In this document: positions 17,429 to 25,889 of the stretch, one piece after another | How the letters are laid out: every line of letters starts with the position of its first letter | Position numbering within the stretch: position 1 is the stretch's first letter | Assembly: GCF_000695625.1 (NCBI RefSeq) | Contig: NZ_JMQI01000002.1 | Span: forward strand, 92,061-156,060 | DNA: 64,000 nucleotides | Direction: 5' to 3' | Origin: Amycolatopsis rifamycinica | Lineage (GTDB): Bacteria; Actinomycetota; Actinomycetes; Mycobacteriales; Pseudonocardiaceae | Notes under the pieces: model-generated | Seen by the model: only the letters and a program-made list of their open reading frames with translations | The model's database searches: none | Told to the model about the DNA's origin: nothing | Made by a program: the position numbers and the translations under genes

Positions 17429-18343
17429 GTGTCGACCCGCGAACTGGTGGTGCTGGGCACCGCGAGCCAGGTGCCCACGCGCCACCGCAACCAGAACGGC
17501 TACCTCCTGCGCTGGGACGGCGAGGGCATCCTCTTCGACCCCGGCGAAGGCACCCAGCGCCAGATGCTGCGCGCGGGCGTGGCCGCCACGGACATCACGC
17601 GGATCTGCGTCACCCACTTCCACGGCGACCACAGCCTCGGCCTGCCCGGGGTGATCCAGCGGCTGTCGCTGGACAAGGTCGCCCACCCGGTCCACGCCCA
17701 CTTCCCGGCGTCCGGCGCGCACTACTTCGCGCGCATGCGGCACGCCACGGCCTTCTACGAGCAGGCCGACCTGCGGGAACACCCGATCGCCGAGGACGGC
17801 CCGATCGCGACCGGGAAGATCGCCCTCGAGGCGAGGCGGCTGAGCCACCCCGTCGAGGCGTTCGGCTACCGGCTGACCGAGCCCGACGGCCGCACCATGC
17901 TCCCGGAAAAACTGCGGGAACGCGGGATCACCGGCCCGGACGTCGGCCGGCTGCAGCGGGAGGGGCGGCTGGGGACCACGAAACTCGAAGACGTCAGCAC
18001 ACCGCGGCCCGGCCAGCGGTTCGCGTTCGTGATGGACACCCGCCTCTGCGACGCGGTCTACGCCCTCAGCGAAAACGCCGACACGCTCGTGATCGAAGCG
18101 ACGTTCCTCGCCGAGGACACCTCCCTGGCGGAGGACTTCGGCCACCTGACCGCGCGGCAGGCCGCGCGCGTCGCCGCCGAGTGCGGCGTCCGGCAGCTCG
18201 TCCTGACCCACTTCTCGCAGCGCTACGCCGATCCGGAGCGCTTCGCGGCGGAGGCGCGGGCCGAGTTCGACGGCGAGATCGTCGTGGCCTCGGACCTGGA
18301 GCGGGTCCAGGTGCCGAAACGGCGTACTTTCCCAACGGCGTAA
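17429..18343 (+). CDS. rnz: Ribonuclease Z
   Basis: A 304-residue metallo-beta-lactamase-fold endonuclease that removes 3' trailers from tRNA precursors lacking encoded CCA, which suits the tRNA-Ala above. Seen: N-terminal [35 protein letters not shown], the zinc motif HFHGDH at residues 63-68 within [13 protein letters not shown], a later FVMDTR (metal aspartate) and C-terminal VLTHFSQRY (histidine). GTG start at 17429. Length is typical of the short RNase Z form. Confidence 0.92.
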   Translation: MSTRELVVLGTASQVPTRHRNQNGYLLRWDGEGILFDPGEGTQRQMLRAGVAATDITRICVTHFHGDHSLGLPGVIQRLSLDKVAHPVHAHFPASGAHYFARMRHATAFYEQADLREHPIAEDGPIATGKIALEARRLSHPVEAFGYRLTEPDGRTMLPEKLRERGITGPDVGRLQREGRLGTTKLEDVSTPRPGQRFAFVMDTRLCDAVYALSENADTLVIEATFLAEDTSLAEDFGHLTARQAARVAAECGVRQLVLTHFSQRYADPERFAAEARAEFDGEIVVASDLERVQVPKRRTFPTA

Positions 18344-18365
18344 GAAGCGCCGTAGGCTGCATCTC

Positions 18366-20018
18366 GTGAGCCAGCCGATCCTGATGACCGTCGACGACGA
18401 TCCCGCCGTGTCCCGCTCGGTCGCCCGTGACCTGCGCCGGCGCTACGGGAAGGACTACCGCGTCATCCGCGCCGACTCCGGCCCGGACGCCCTCGACGCG
18501 CTGCGCGAGATCAAGCTGCGCGGCGACGCCGTCGCGGCGATCCTCGCCGACTACCGGATGCCGCAGATGGACGGGATCGCCTTCCTCGAGAAGGCGATGG
18601 ACCTGTTCCCGCACGCCCGCCGCGCCCTGCTGACCGCCTACGCCGACACCGACGCCGCGATCCAGGCGATCAACGTCGTCGACGTCGACCACTACCTGCT
18701 CAAGCCGTGGGACCCGCCGGAGGAGAAGCTCTACCCGGTCATCGACGCCCTGGTCGAGACCTGGAAAGCCGTCGGCGACAAGCCGGTCGAAGAGGTCAAG
18801 CTCATCGGCCACCGCTACAACTCGCCGTCGTTCCACCTGCGGGACTTCCTCGCGCGCAACGCCGTCCCGTACCGCTGGTACTCGGTCGAGGACGACGAAG
18901 GCTGCCGGATCCTGCAGGCCGCGGAGGCGACCGACAAGGACATCCCCGTGGTCGTCACCCCGGACGGCACCGTCCTCAAGAACCCGACCGGCGGCGAGAT
19001 CGCCGACGCGGTCGGTTTGTCGACCCGGCCGGCGCAGGAGTTCTACGACCTCGTCGTGATCGGCGGCGGCCCGGCCGGCCTCGGCGCGGCGGTGTACGGC
19101 GCTTCCGAAGGCCTGCGCACGGTGCTCGTCGAGAAGAAGGCCACCGGCGGCCAGGCGGGCACGAGCTCGCGCATCGAGAACTACCTCGGCTTCCCCGACG
19201 GCGTCTCCGGCGCGCAGCTGACCGACCGGGCCCGGCGCCAGGCGCAGAAGTTCGGCGCCGAGGTGCTGACCGCGCGTGACGTCGTCGGCCTGGAGGCCCG
19301 CGGCTCGCAGCGGGTGATCACCTTCGGTGACGGCAGTGAGATCGCCGCGCACTCGGTGATCCTCGCCAGCGGCGTCACCTACCGCGCCCTCGAGGCCGGC
19401 GGCGTCGAAGAGCTCACCGGCCGCGGTGTCTACTACGGCTCGGCCGCGACCGAGGCGCCCGAGTGCAAGGGCGAGCACGTCTACATCGTCGGCGGCGCCA
19501 ACTCCGCCGGGCAGGCCGCGGTGTTCTTCTCCCGGCACGCCAGCGACGTCACGATCCTGGTGCGCGGCGAGTCGCTGGAGGCGTCGATGTCGCACTACCT
19601 GATCGAGCAGATCGCCGGCATCGAGAACATCCACGTCCGCACGCGGACCACGGTCAAGCAGGTGCACGGCAGCGACCACCTCGAGCGGATCACGCTGTGC
19701 GAGAACGGCGTCACCGAGACGGTCGAGAGCGGGCACCTGTTCATCTTCATCGGCGCCGCCCCGCGCACCGACTGGCTCGGCGACGCCATCCACCGCGACG
19801 AGCACGGCTTCGTGTGCACCGGCCCGGACCTGCTGAGCGCCGGGCAGCGGCCGGCGGGCTGGCCGCTCGACCGTGATCCGCACTACCTCGAGTCGTCGAT
19901 CCCGGGCGTGTTCGTGGCCGGTGACGTGCGGTCGCAGTCGGTCAAGCGGGTGGCGTCCGCGGTGGGCGAGGGCGCGATGGCCGTGACGCTGGTACACCGG
20001 TACCTGGAGGAACAATGA
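18366..20018 (+). CDS. Response regulator / glutaredoxin-like / thioredoxin-reductase-like fusion without redox cysteines
   Basis: A 550-residue three-part protein. Residues ~1-125 are a receiver domain with the acidic pair VDDDP, phospho-acceptor Asp62 (ADYRMP), LLTAYAD and HYLLKPW. Residues ~140-215 resemble a glutaredoxin fold, but RYNSPS replaces the CPxC active site. From ~220 there is a thioredoxin-reductase-like flavoprotein: VVIGGGPAGLGAAVYGAS (FAD), GGQAGTSSRIENYLGFP, YIVGGANSAGQAAVFF (NADPH) and a closing GVFVAGDVR. The CxxC expected after GRGVYYGSAATEAP is absent. Phosphorylation may therefore gate a flavin reaction or signal other than disulfide exchange. Its stop overlaps the histidine kinase gene by 4 bases. 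Confidence 0.88.
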   Translation: MSQPILMTVDDDPAVSRSVARDLRRRYGKDYRVIRADSGPDALDALREIKLRGDAVAAILADYRMPQMDGIAFLEKAMDLFPHARRALLTAYADTDAAIQAINVVDVDHYLLKPWDPPEEKLYPVIDALVETWKAVGDKPVEEVKLIGHRYNSPSFHLRDFLARNAVPYRWYSVEDDEGCRILQAAEATDKDIPVVVTPDGTVLKNPTGGEIADAVGLSTRPAQEFYDLVVIGGGPAGLGAAVYGASEGLRTVLVEKKATGGQAGTSSRIENYLGFPDGVSGAQLTDRARRQAQKFGAEVLTARDVVGLEARGSQRVITFGDGSEIAAHSVILASGVTYRALEAGGVEELTGRGVYYGSAATEAPECKGEHVYIVGGANSAGQAAVFFSRHASDVTILVRGESLEASMSHYLIEQIAGIENIHVRTRTTVKQVHGSDHLERITLCENGVTETVESGHLFIFIGAAPRTDWLGDAIHRDEHGFVCTGPDLLSAGQRPAGWPLDRDPHYLESSIPGVFVAGDVRSQSVKRVASAVGEGAMAVTLVHRYLEEQ

Positions 20019-21436
20019 GCGCACTGCCGCGGGAAGAGCTTCGCGGGCTCTTCCTGTTCGAACACCTTTCCGAAGACCAGCTCGACTGGATCGCCGCCAA
20101 CGCCGTGCTCGAGGAGTACCCGGCCGGCTCCACCGTCATCAGCGAGGGCGGCGAGGCGACCTGCTTCTACGTCCTGCTCAACGGCGCGATCCGGATGACG
20201 CGGCTGGTCAGCGGCACGGAGGTGGAGACCAACCGGTCCGACCAGCGCGGAGCGTACTTCGGCGCGACGCAGTTCTTCGTGCACCAGGACAGCGAGCACA
20301 TCTACAACGCCACGGTGCGCGCGCTGTCCGACGTCACGTTCCTGACGCTGCCGTCGAAGGAGTTCTCCTTCGAGTTCCGCCGGTGGTTCCCGATGGCGAC
20401 GCACCTGCTGGAGGGCATGTACCTCGGCTGGCGCAACAGCGACACGGTGATCGGTTCGCGCCGCCGTCTGCTGGCCCTCGGCGAGCTCTCGGCCGGCCTG
20501 ACGCACGAGCTGAACAACCCCGCCGCCGCCGCCGTCCGGGCGACGGCCGCCCTGCGCGAACGCGTAGCCGGCATGCGCCACAAGCTCGCCTTCCTGGCCA
20601 AGAAGGACATCGACCCCGAGCTGCTCTACCAGCTCATCGACGTCCAGGAACGCCTGGTCAAGCAGGTCGCGCAGGCGGAGAAGCTGACGGCGATGCAGCA
20701 GGCCGACCGTGAGGACGAGATCGGCGACTGGTTCGACGACCGCGGCATCGACGGCGGCTGGGACCTCGCCGACATCTACGTCCGCGCCGGGCTGACCACG
20801 GCCGACCTGGACCACGTCCTCGAGCAGGTCGGCGACACCTTCATCGACGGTGCCGTCCGCTGGCTCGCCTACGCGCTGGAAACCGAGATGCTGATGGGCG
20901 AGATCGAGGACTCCACCACGCGGATCTCCGCGCTGGTCGGCAAGGCCAAGCAGTACTCGCAGATGGACCGGGCGCCGCACCAGTGGGTCGACGTCCACGA
21001 CGGCCTCGACTCCACGCTGGTGATGCTGTCCGGCAAGATCGGCGACGGCGTCCGCGTCGTCAAGGAGTACGACCGCAGCCTGCCGAAGATCCCCGCGTAC
21101 CCGGCCGAGCTGAACCAGGTCTGGACGAACGTCATCGACAACGCCCTCGGCGCGATGGCCGGCGAAGGCACGCTGACGCTGCGCACGTGGGGTGAGAACG
21201 ACCAGGTCCGCGTCGAGGTCGGTGACACCGGCCCCGGGATCCCCGCGGACATCAAGCCGCGGATCTTCGAGCCGTTCTTCACGACCAAGCCGGTCGGCGA
21301 GGGCACCGGGCTGGGCCTGGACATCTCGTGGAAGATCGTCGTCGAACGGCACCAGGGCGACCTGCGCGTCGAATCGGAGCCCGGGAACACCCGGTTCGAG
21401 ATCTGCCTGCCGACGGTCGAGCAGGCCTCGCTCTGA
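20015..21436 (+). CDS. Sensor histidine kinase with N-terminal cyclic-nucleotide-binding-type domain
   Basis: A 473-residue cytoplasmic kinase with no membrane segment. Residues ~1-135 form a cNMP/CRP-like sensor (LFEHLSEDQLDWIA, EYPAGSTVISEGGEATCFYV). The phosphorylated histidine is His164 in GELSAGLTHELNNPAAA. The ATPase domain shows the N box LNQVWTNVIDNALGAM, G1 DTGPGIP, F box IFEPFFTTK and G2 GTGLGL. The ATG overlaps the stop of the receiver-flavoprotein fusion, so the two form a coupled two-component pair in which the kinase probably phosphorylates Asp62 of that fusion. The signal could be a nucleotide or redox state of the CRP-like pocket. The carboxylesterase follows with a 1-base overlap. 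Confidence 0.9.
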   Translation: MSALPREELRGLFLFEHLSEDQLDWIAANAVLEEYPAGSTVISEGGEATCFYVLLNGAIRMTRLVSGTEVETNRSDQRGAYFGATQFFVHQDSEHIYNATVRALSDVTFLTLPSKEFSFEFRRWFPMATHLLEGMYLGWRNSDTVIGSRRRLLALGELSAGLTHELNNPAAAAVRATAALRERVAGMRHKLAFLAKKDIDPELLYQLIDVQERLVKQVAQAEKLTAMQQADREDEIGDWFDDRGIDGGWDLADIYVRAGLTTADLDHVLEQVGDTFIDGAVRWLAYALETEMLMGEIEDSTTRISALVGKAKQYSQMDRAPHQWVDVHDGLDSTLVMLSGKIGDGVRVVKEYDRSLPKIPAYPAELNQVWTNVIDNALGAMAGEGTLTLRTWGENDQVRVEVGDTGPGIPADIKPRIFEPFFTTKPVGEGTGLGLDISWKIVVERHQGDLRVESEPGNTRFEICLPTVEQASL

Positions 21437-22929
21437 TGGCTTCCGTCCCGACGGTCACGACCGAACTCGGGGCGCTGGTCGGGCTGGCGGGTGACGGCGT
21501 CCGCGTCTGGCGCGGGATCCCGTACGCCCGCCCGCCGGTCGGCGAGCTGCGGTGGAAGGCCCCGCGGCCGCCGTCGCTGTCGGGCGGGGTGCACGTGGCG
21601 ACCGAGTACGGGCCGCACGCGATGCAGTCGCCGGATCCGATGAATCCGTCCGCGGTGTGTGACGAGGATTGCCTGTACCTCAACGTCTGCACTCCCGAAG
21701 GACCCGCGCCGGCGGGCGGGTGGCCGGTGCTGTTCTGGCTGCACGGCGGCGGGTACCGCGTCGGCCACGGCGAGCAGCTGGGCGACGGCGAGGAGTTCGC
21801 GCGGGCCGGGATCGTCGTGGTCACCATCAACTACCGGCTCGGCTCGCTCGGCTTCCTGCACCTCGGCGGGATCTTCGGCGAGTCCGAAGCGGACGCCGGT
21901 GTCTGCGGGTTCCTCGACCAGGTCGAGGCCCTGAAGTGGGTACGCCGCAACATCGCCGCGTTCGGCGGGGATCCGGCGCGGATCACGCTCTACGGCGTGT
22001 CGGCGGGGGCCAAGAGCGTCGGCAACCTGATGGGCAGCCCGCTCGGTGCGGGGCTGTTCGCGCAGGCGATCAGCAGTTCCGGCGGCGCGGACCACGTGGC
22101 GACGCCGGAGGCCGGGACGGCGCTGGCGCGGCGGCTGCTGGACGAGGTCGGCTGCCGGGACATCGCGGCTCTGCGCTCGTTGCCCGCCAAGGAGTTCGTC
22201 GAAGCGCAGGAACGGATCCTGAGCGGGTTCCAGGCGCTGTGGCTCTGGCGCCCGACCCTGCACCCGCGCGTGCTGCCGGAGGTGCCGATCGAGCCGATCC
22301 GGCGGGGCAGCGCGGCCGGGATCCCGCTGCTGGTCGGCTGCAACAGCAACGAGGGCAGCACGTACGCGATGATGCTCGGCGAAGAGATCGCGACGGCTCC
22401 GGCGTCCGAGGTGCTGACGGACATCCTGGGTGAGGAAGGCGCTTCGCACCTGCTCGAGACATACCTGCGCCGGGTTCCCGATTTGAAGGCCGCGCGAATC
22501 GCCGCCATGGGCGACGAGCGGTACGGCATCCCGACGCAGCGGCTCGCCGACGCGCAGTCCGCGCACGCTCCCGTCTACCGCTACCGGATCGACATCGCCG
22601 CGCCCGGGGTGCCCGAGCAGCTCGACGGCGGCCACGGCACCGAGACGACGATGGCGTGGAAGACGCCGCTGCCGCTGTTCGCGGAGGCGACGCAGGTGAA
22701 CCCGAAGCGCGAGCGGGCGGCGGTGCTGATCCACCGCGCCTGGGTGCGGTTCATCCGGGACGGCGTCGCGGACGCCGACGGTCCCGACTGGCCGCCGTAC
22801 GGCCCCGAACTGCGGCCGGTGCTGGTCTTCCGGGAGGACACCGATCTGGTGCTCGACCCGCGGGCCGACGAGCGGAAAGCCTGGGGCGACACGGAATGGG
22901 CGTCCGGCACCTGGTTCCCGGTGCCCTGA
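21436..22929 (+). CDS. Carboxylesterase type B (COesterase family)
   Basis: A 497-residue alpha/beta-hydrolase-fold esterase. Family signatures are RGIPYARPPVGELRWK near the start, EDCLYLNVCTP, the oxyanion loop WLHGGGYRVG, and nucleophile Ser189 in GVSAGA (the usual consensus is GESAGG). The acid is Glu in GCNSNEGSTY, and the histidine lies in GGHGTETTMAW. It has no signal peptide, so it is cytoplasmic, unlike many secreted relatives. The ATG shares one base with the histidine kinase stop, placing it in that operon; how an esterase serves the sensor pair is unknown. The nucleophile elbow variant is unusual but keeps GxSxG. Confidence 0.9.
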   Translation: MASVPTVTTELGALVGLAGDGVRVWRGIPYARPPVGELRWKAPRPPSLSGGVHVATEYGPHAMQSPDPMNPSAVCDEDCLYLNVCTPEGPAPAGGWPVLFWLHGGGYRVGHGEQLGDGEEFARAGIVVVTINYRLGSLGFLHLGGIFGESEADAGVCGFLDQVEALKWVRRNIAAFGGDPARITLYGVSAGAKSVGNLMGSPLGAGLFAQAISSSGGADHVATPEAGTALARRLLDEVGCRDIAALRSLPAKEFVEAQERILSGFQALWLWRPTLHPRVLPEVPIEPIRRGSAAGIPLLVGCNSNEGSTYAMMLGEEIATAPASEVLTDILGEEGASHLLETYLRRVPDLKAARIAAMGDERYGIPTQRLADAQSAHAPVYRYRIDIAAPGVPEQLDGGHGTETTMAWKTPLPLFAEATQVNPKRERAAVLIHRAWVRFIRDGVADADGPDWPPYGPELRPVLVFREDTDLVLDPRADERKAWGDTEWASGTWFPVP

Positions 22930-23011
22930 ACCCGTTCGTCACCCGCTGTTTCATTCCGCAGTCCGCACGGCTCGCGGCCGATTCCGGTCGTACCCTTGTG
23001 AGTGATGATGT

Positions 23012-23027
23012 TCGAACGCGCGTTCGA
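23012..23027. promoter_or_regulatory. LexA-type SOS box, orphan
   Basis: A perfect 16-bp palindrome TCGAACGCGCGTTCGA matching the actinobacterial LexA consensus TCGAAC-N4-GTTCGA. It lies between the convergent ends of the carboxylesterase and DUF2993 genes, so neither is an obvious target. A GAGGAGGG followed 1 base later by TTCATG at 23055-23066 looks like the translation start of a plus-strand gene that is no longer there. Confidence 0.6.
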
Positions 23028-23062
23028 GTACCGTTTTCGATGTCGGGTTCATCGAGGAGGGT

Positions 23063-23890
23063 TCATGAACGGGTACCGAGATTCGGCAGGGTCAACGTCA
23101 TCGCGGCTGTGGTCAACCAGCTCAGGAGGTCCGGCAGGGGAATGCGGGAAAGGCGTTCCGGCCATTCCTGCGCCACGGTGTGCAGCACGAGCTCTTCGTG
23201 CCGCGGCTCCACCTTCGTCAGTTTCAGGCCGGGCGGGAGTTCCGGCAGGGGAAGCACGATGGGGCGGAAGCGGCGGGGTGGCCGCAGCTGCCGCTGTCCG
23301 ATGTGGAGGGTCTGGGGCACGAGCACGATGCCGTCGTCCGCCACCTGCGGGCGGAGGGTCAGGTGGCCCCAGTGCGGCCGCTTGGCCCAGTGGATCCGCA
23401 GCAAGCCGCCGTCGGCCGGGTTCGCGACGATCCCGGGACGGGCTTTCGCCACCCGTTCGCGCAGCACGTCGGCCGAGACGGCGATCGCCAGCTGCACCCG
23501 CGCGGGTGTGGCGGCCGGCGTGGGCAGCGAGCGGAGGCGGACGTCTTCGGCGAGCACGGTGACGCGGCGCAGCGGGACGCTTTCGGGCGCACTCTCTCCG
23601 GCGTCGGGCTCCGGCCAATCGACGTCCTCGGCGACGATCCGGACGTCGCCGAGGCGTCCGGTGGCCAGCCGAAGGCTGTCGGCCGGGTAGTCGAGCTCGG
23701 CGAGGGTGAAGCCGACCTCGCGGTCGCCCACCTTCGCGGTCAGTCGGCGCCCGACGAGCTGTTCGGTGACGGTGCGGGCCAAGGCGGCCGGCGTGACCGG
23801 GACGTTCGGCAGCAGCGAACGCCCGGCCGCGGCCAGCCCGGCCAGCTCGGGCCACGGCGACCAGCCGTCGAACCACCTGCCGTCGCTCAT
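23063..23890 (-). CDS. DUF2993 (LmeA-like) protein
   Basis: A 275-residue member of DUF2993, the family that includes mycobacterial LmeA, a lipid-binding cell-envelope protein linked to lipomannan elongation. Features include LVGRRLTAKVGDREVGFTLA, a repeated structure of alternating strands, and the C-terminal LPDLLSWLTTAAMTLTLPNL. LmeA has a lipoprotein or secretion signal; here no signal sequence is apparent from the ATG at 23890 or the in-frame ATG at 23914, so location is uncertain. The gene converges on the carboxylesterase. Confidence 0.7.
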   Translation of the reverse strand: MSDGRWFDGWSPWPELAGLAAAGRSLLPNVPVTPAALARTVTEQLVGRRLTAKVGDREVGFTLAELDYPADSLRLATGRLGDVRIVAEDVDWPEPDAGESAPESVPLRRVTVLAEDVRLRSLPTPAATPARVQLAIAVSADVLRERVAKARPGIVANPADGGLLRIHWAKRPHWGHLTLRPQVADDGIVLVPQTLHIGQRQLRPPRRFRPIVLPLPELPPGLKLTKVEPRHEELVLHTVAQEWPERLSRIPLPDLLSWLTTAAMTLTLPNLGTRS

Positions 23891-23966
23891 CCGTCCAGTG
23901 TCGCCCACGGACACCAGCGGCGGCGACGGCGGGTGGTTCCCGGCTCCGGGAGCGGATCGCTCCCGG

Positions 23967-24260
23967 TCACCGGCCCGCGAAGCGGGCGATGAGGCCGGTG
24001 ATGACCAGCCAGAACACCGCGGCCAGGCCGAAGTCGAGGATCACGGCCAGGCTGGGGCTGTCGACCGGGAACAGACCGGGCCAGAACAACGCGAGAGGAA
24101 CCGCCAGTGACTTGATGAACTGGAAGAAGGCGTTGCCGGCGTTCGCACCGGCGAGCACCATGATCATGTAGAGAACTTCGATCCCCGCGAAGATCGCGCC
24201 GATCGCCGTGATGACCCGCACGGCCGTGTTCCGTCTGGTGGTGGTTCGCCAAGGAGACAT
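23967..24260 (-). CDS. Small hypothetical membrane protein
   Basis: A 97-residue protein with about three hydrophobic segments: AVRVITAIGAIFAGIEVLYM, FIKSLAVPLALFWPGLF and LAVILDFGLAAVFWLVITGL. The spacing faintly recalls YggT-like proteins, but I cannot assign a family. It lies upstream of the DUF2993 gene on the same strand with a 76-base gap, so co-transcription is possible. Confidence 0.65.
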   Translation of the reverse strand: MSPWRTTTRRNTAVRVITAIGAIFAGIEVLYMIMVLAGANAGNAFFQFIKSLAVPLALFWPGLFPVDSPSLAVILDFGLAAVFWLVITGLIARFAGR

Positions 24261-24398
24261 GCCGCGAAAATTCCCGGATCGGGTGACCGATCAAACGCTC
24301 CAAGCCCGAGATTGCGCCGTTCGGCCGCTATTGTTGCTCTCCGCCTCCACCTCACCACCTCCGGTGAGCAACCAAGCACGGCCGGGCCGGACAATCTC

Positions 24399-24454
24399 AC
24401 GTGTGTCGTCCGCCTGGATACGCGTGTCATCCGTCCAGGTACGTGTGTCGTCCG
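24399..24454. repeat. 21-bp tandem repeat array (family A), left part
   Basis: Two full units (24399-24419, 24420-24440) and the first 14 bases of a third (24441-24454), built on ACGTGTGTCGTCCGTCCAGGT. A further unit (24888-24906) and a partial one follow on the far side of an IS3 remnant, so the element was inserted into the array. Confidence 0.8.
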
Positions 24455-24887
24455 AAGTTTTGACCCGGCCTGTGACCGGCCCGGTCACCCTGGTGGCCGA
24501 CTTGATCCGCCGCGACTTCACCACATCGGCACCGGGACTGCGCATGGTCGGGACATCACCTGCCTGCCACCTTCGAGGGGGTGGCTCTCTGGCCACCGTC
24601 GTCGACCTGCACCCGTGAGGTCGTCGGGTATGCCATGGCCGAGCACATGCGCACCGACCTGGTCTACGACCCGATCGACCTTCCGACTACCCGGGGCCTC
24701 ATCCAGCCCGAGGCGGTGTTCCACTCCGATCGCGGCGTCCAATCAGGACGTGCTCACCCGGCTGCGCTACTACAACCACAGAAGGCTGCACTCCACGATC
24801 GGCCAGAACACATCAGTCGAAGCCCGAAGCAACTACCCTGGGCTCACGCCGCCTGGAAATCCCGCGCCGCCTCACCGGGGCAACTCG
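24455..24887 (+). mobile_element. IS3-family transposase (orfB) remnant
   Basis: Broken copy of the same IS type as the intact element at 61617-62880. Pieces in two frames match its orfB: ADLIRRDFTTSAPGLRMVG, TREVVGYAMAEHMRTDLVYD, LIQPEAVFHSDRGVQS (second catalytic Asp), then an abrupt jump to QDVLTRLRYYNHRRLHSTIG. About 60 codons including the catalytic Glu are deleted, together with orfA and the N-terminal third. The 3' end keeps the inverted repeat, as CACCGGGGCAACTC at 24873-24886. It is flanked on both sides by units of a 21-bp array. Confidence 0.8.
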
Positions 24888-24925
24888 ACGTGTCGTCCGT
24901 CCAGGTACGCGCGTACATCTCGGCA
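24888..24925. repeat. 21-bp tandem repeat array (family A), right part
   Basis: One unit ACGTGTCGTCCGTCCAGGT (24888-24906) and a degenerate partial unit beginning ACGCGCGTACAT. Together with 24399-24454 it is the 3' flank of the ornithine cyclodeaminase-family gene, starting about 15-20 bases beyond that gene's stop. Confidence 0.7.
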
Positions 24926-24939
24926 TTCACCGCCCCGCC

Positions 24940-25848
24940 TTATCCGATCGGGCGCGCAGCCTCGCCGAGCAGCCGGGCGATGGCCCAGTCCTGCACGGCG
25001 AGCCCGACGGACTTGAACACGGTTCGCCCGCTCACCACCGGCGGCGTCCGCAAGGCCGGACCCAGCTCGATCAGCTCACCACGATCGAGGACCCCGGCCT
25101 CGATGGCGTGGATCACCTCGCCCGCCTCCTCGAGGGCGGCGCCGGCCTGATCCACCACCACGCAATCGGCGGTGGCGAGCAACTCCGCCGGCAGTTCCCG
25201 CATGGACGGCCGATACGACCCGATCGCGTTGACGTGAACGCGTTCCGGCAAGTCATCGACAGCGAAGAGAGGAGCACTGGACGAAGTAGCACAACAGACG
25301 ATCTCCGCATCGGACACCGCGTCCGGCGCGCTCGAAGCCACCCGCACCACCATCGCCGGGAACTCCGCGCGCAACCGCTTTGCCATCGCCGAAGCGCGCG
25401 AGCGGTCACGGCCGAACACCGTCACGGCACGCACCGGCCGCACTGCCGCCACGCCACGCACCTGGTCGGCGGCCTGGGCTCCGGTGCCGAGCAACGCCAG
25501 CCGGGTCGCCGAGGGTGGGGCGAGCAGGTCCGTGGCGACGCCGGACACCGCGCCGGTGCGCAGGGTTGTGACTTCGACCGCGTCCGCGACCACCTGACCG
25601 GCGGCGGTGTTCCACACCAGCGTGCCCAGGATCATCGGCGTCCGGCCGGGGGCCAGGTTGAGCGTCTTCACCACGGTCGTCGACGACGGGGTGTGGCAGG
25701 CGGTCATCACGAGCGTCGTGGCTCCGGCGAAGGACAACCGTTGCGGGACCACGAAACGGCCGGCGGCGAGGTCGAGGAACGCCTCGCGCACCGCTTCGAC
25801 CGCGGCCGGCATCGGCACGGCCCTCCGGACAGCGTCGGCGTCGAGCAT
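24940..25848 (-). CDS. Ornithine cyclodeaminase / mu-crystallin-family protein
   Basis: A 302-residue Rossmann-fold enzyme. Relatives act as ornithine cyclodeaminase, alanine dehydrogenase, or ketimine reductase. Seen: PMPAAVEAVREAFLDLAAGR near the start, KTLNLAPGRTPMILGTLV, the NAD loop RLALLGTGAQAADQVRGVAA, VFGRDRSRASAMAKRL and VHVNAIGSYRPSMRELP. The substrate cannot be chosen from sequence. It stands alone on this strand, transcribed divergently from the pentapeptide-repeat gene, with the repeat array and IS remnant downstream. Confidence 0.88.
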   Translation of the reverse strand: MLDADAVRRAVPMPAAVEAVREAFLDLAAGRFVVPQRLSFAGATTLVMTACHTPSSTTVVKTLNLAPGRTPMILGTLVWNTAAGQVVADAVEVTTLRTGAVSGVATDLLAPPSATRLALLGTGAQAADQVRGVAAVRPVRAVTVFGRDRSRASAMAKRLRAEFPAMVVRVASSAPDAVSDAEIVCCATSSSAPLFAVDDLPERVHVNAIGSYRPSMRELPAELLATADCVVVDQAGAALEEAGEVIHAIEAGVLDRGELIELGPALRTPPVVSGRTVFKSVGLAVQDWAIARLLGEAARPIG

Positions 25849-25889
25849 GGCGGCCCCTCCGGCGTCGGATCTGCCGCTAGCCTGGCGGG

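Noticed and set aside
23064..23562. Plus-strand gene starting after GAGGAGGG downstream of the LexA box
   Set aside because: The start signal looks real, but the encoded Arg/Ala/Gly/Ser-rich chain is antisense to the DUF2993 gene and shows no family motif; kept only as a finding about the orphan SOS box.
24399..24454. CRISPR array
   Set aside because: Head-to-tail 21-bp units without spacers and no cas gene.
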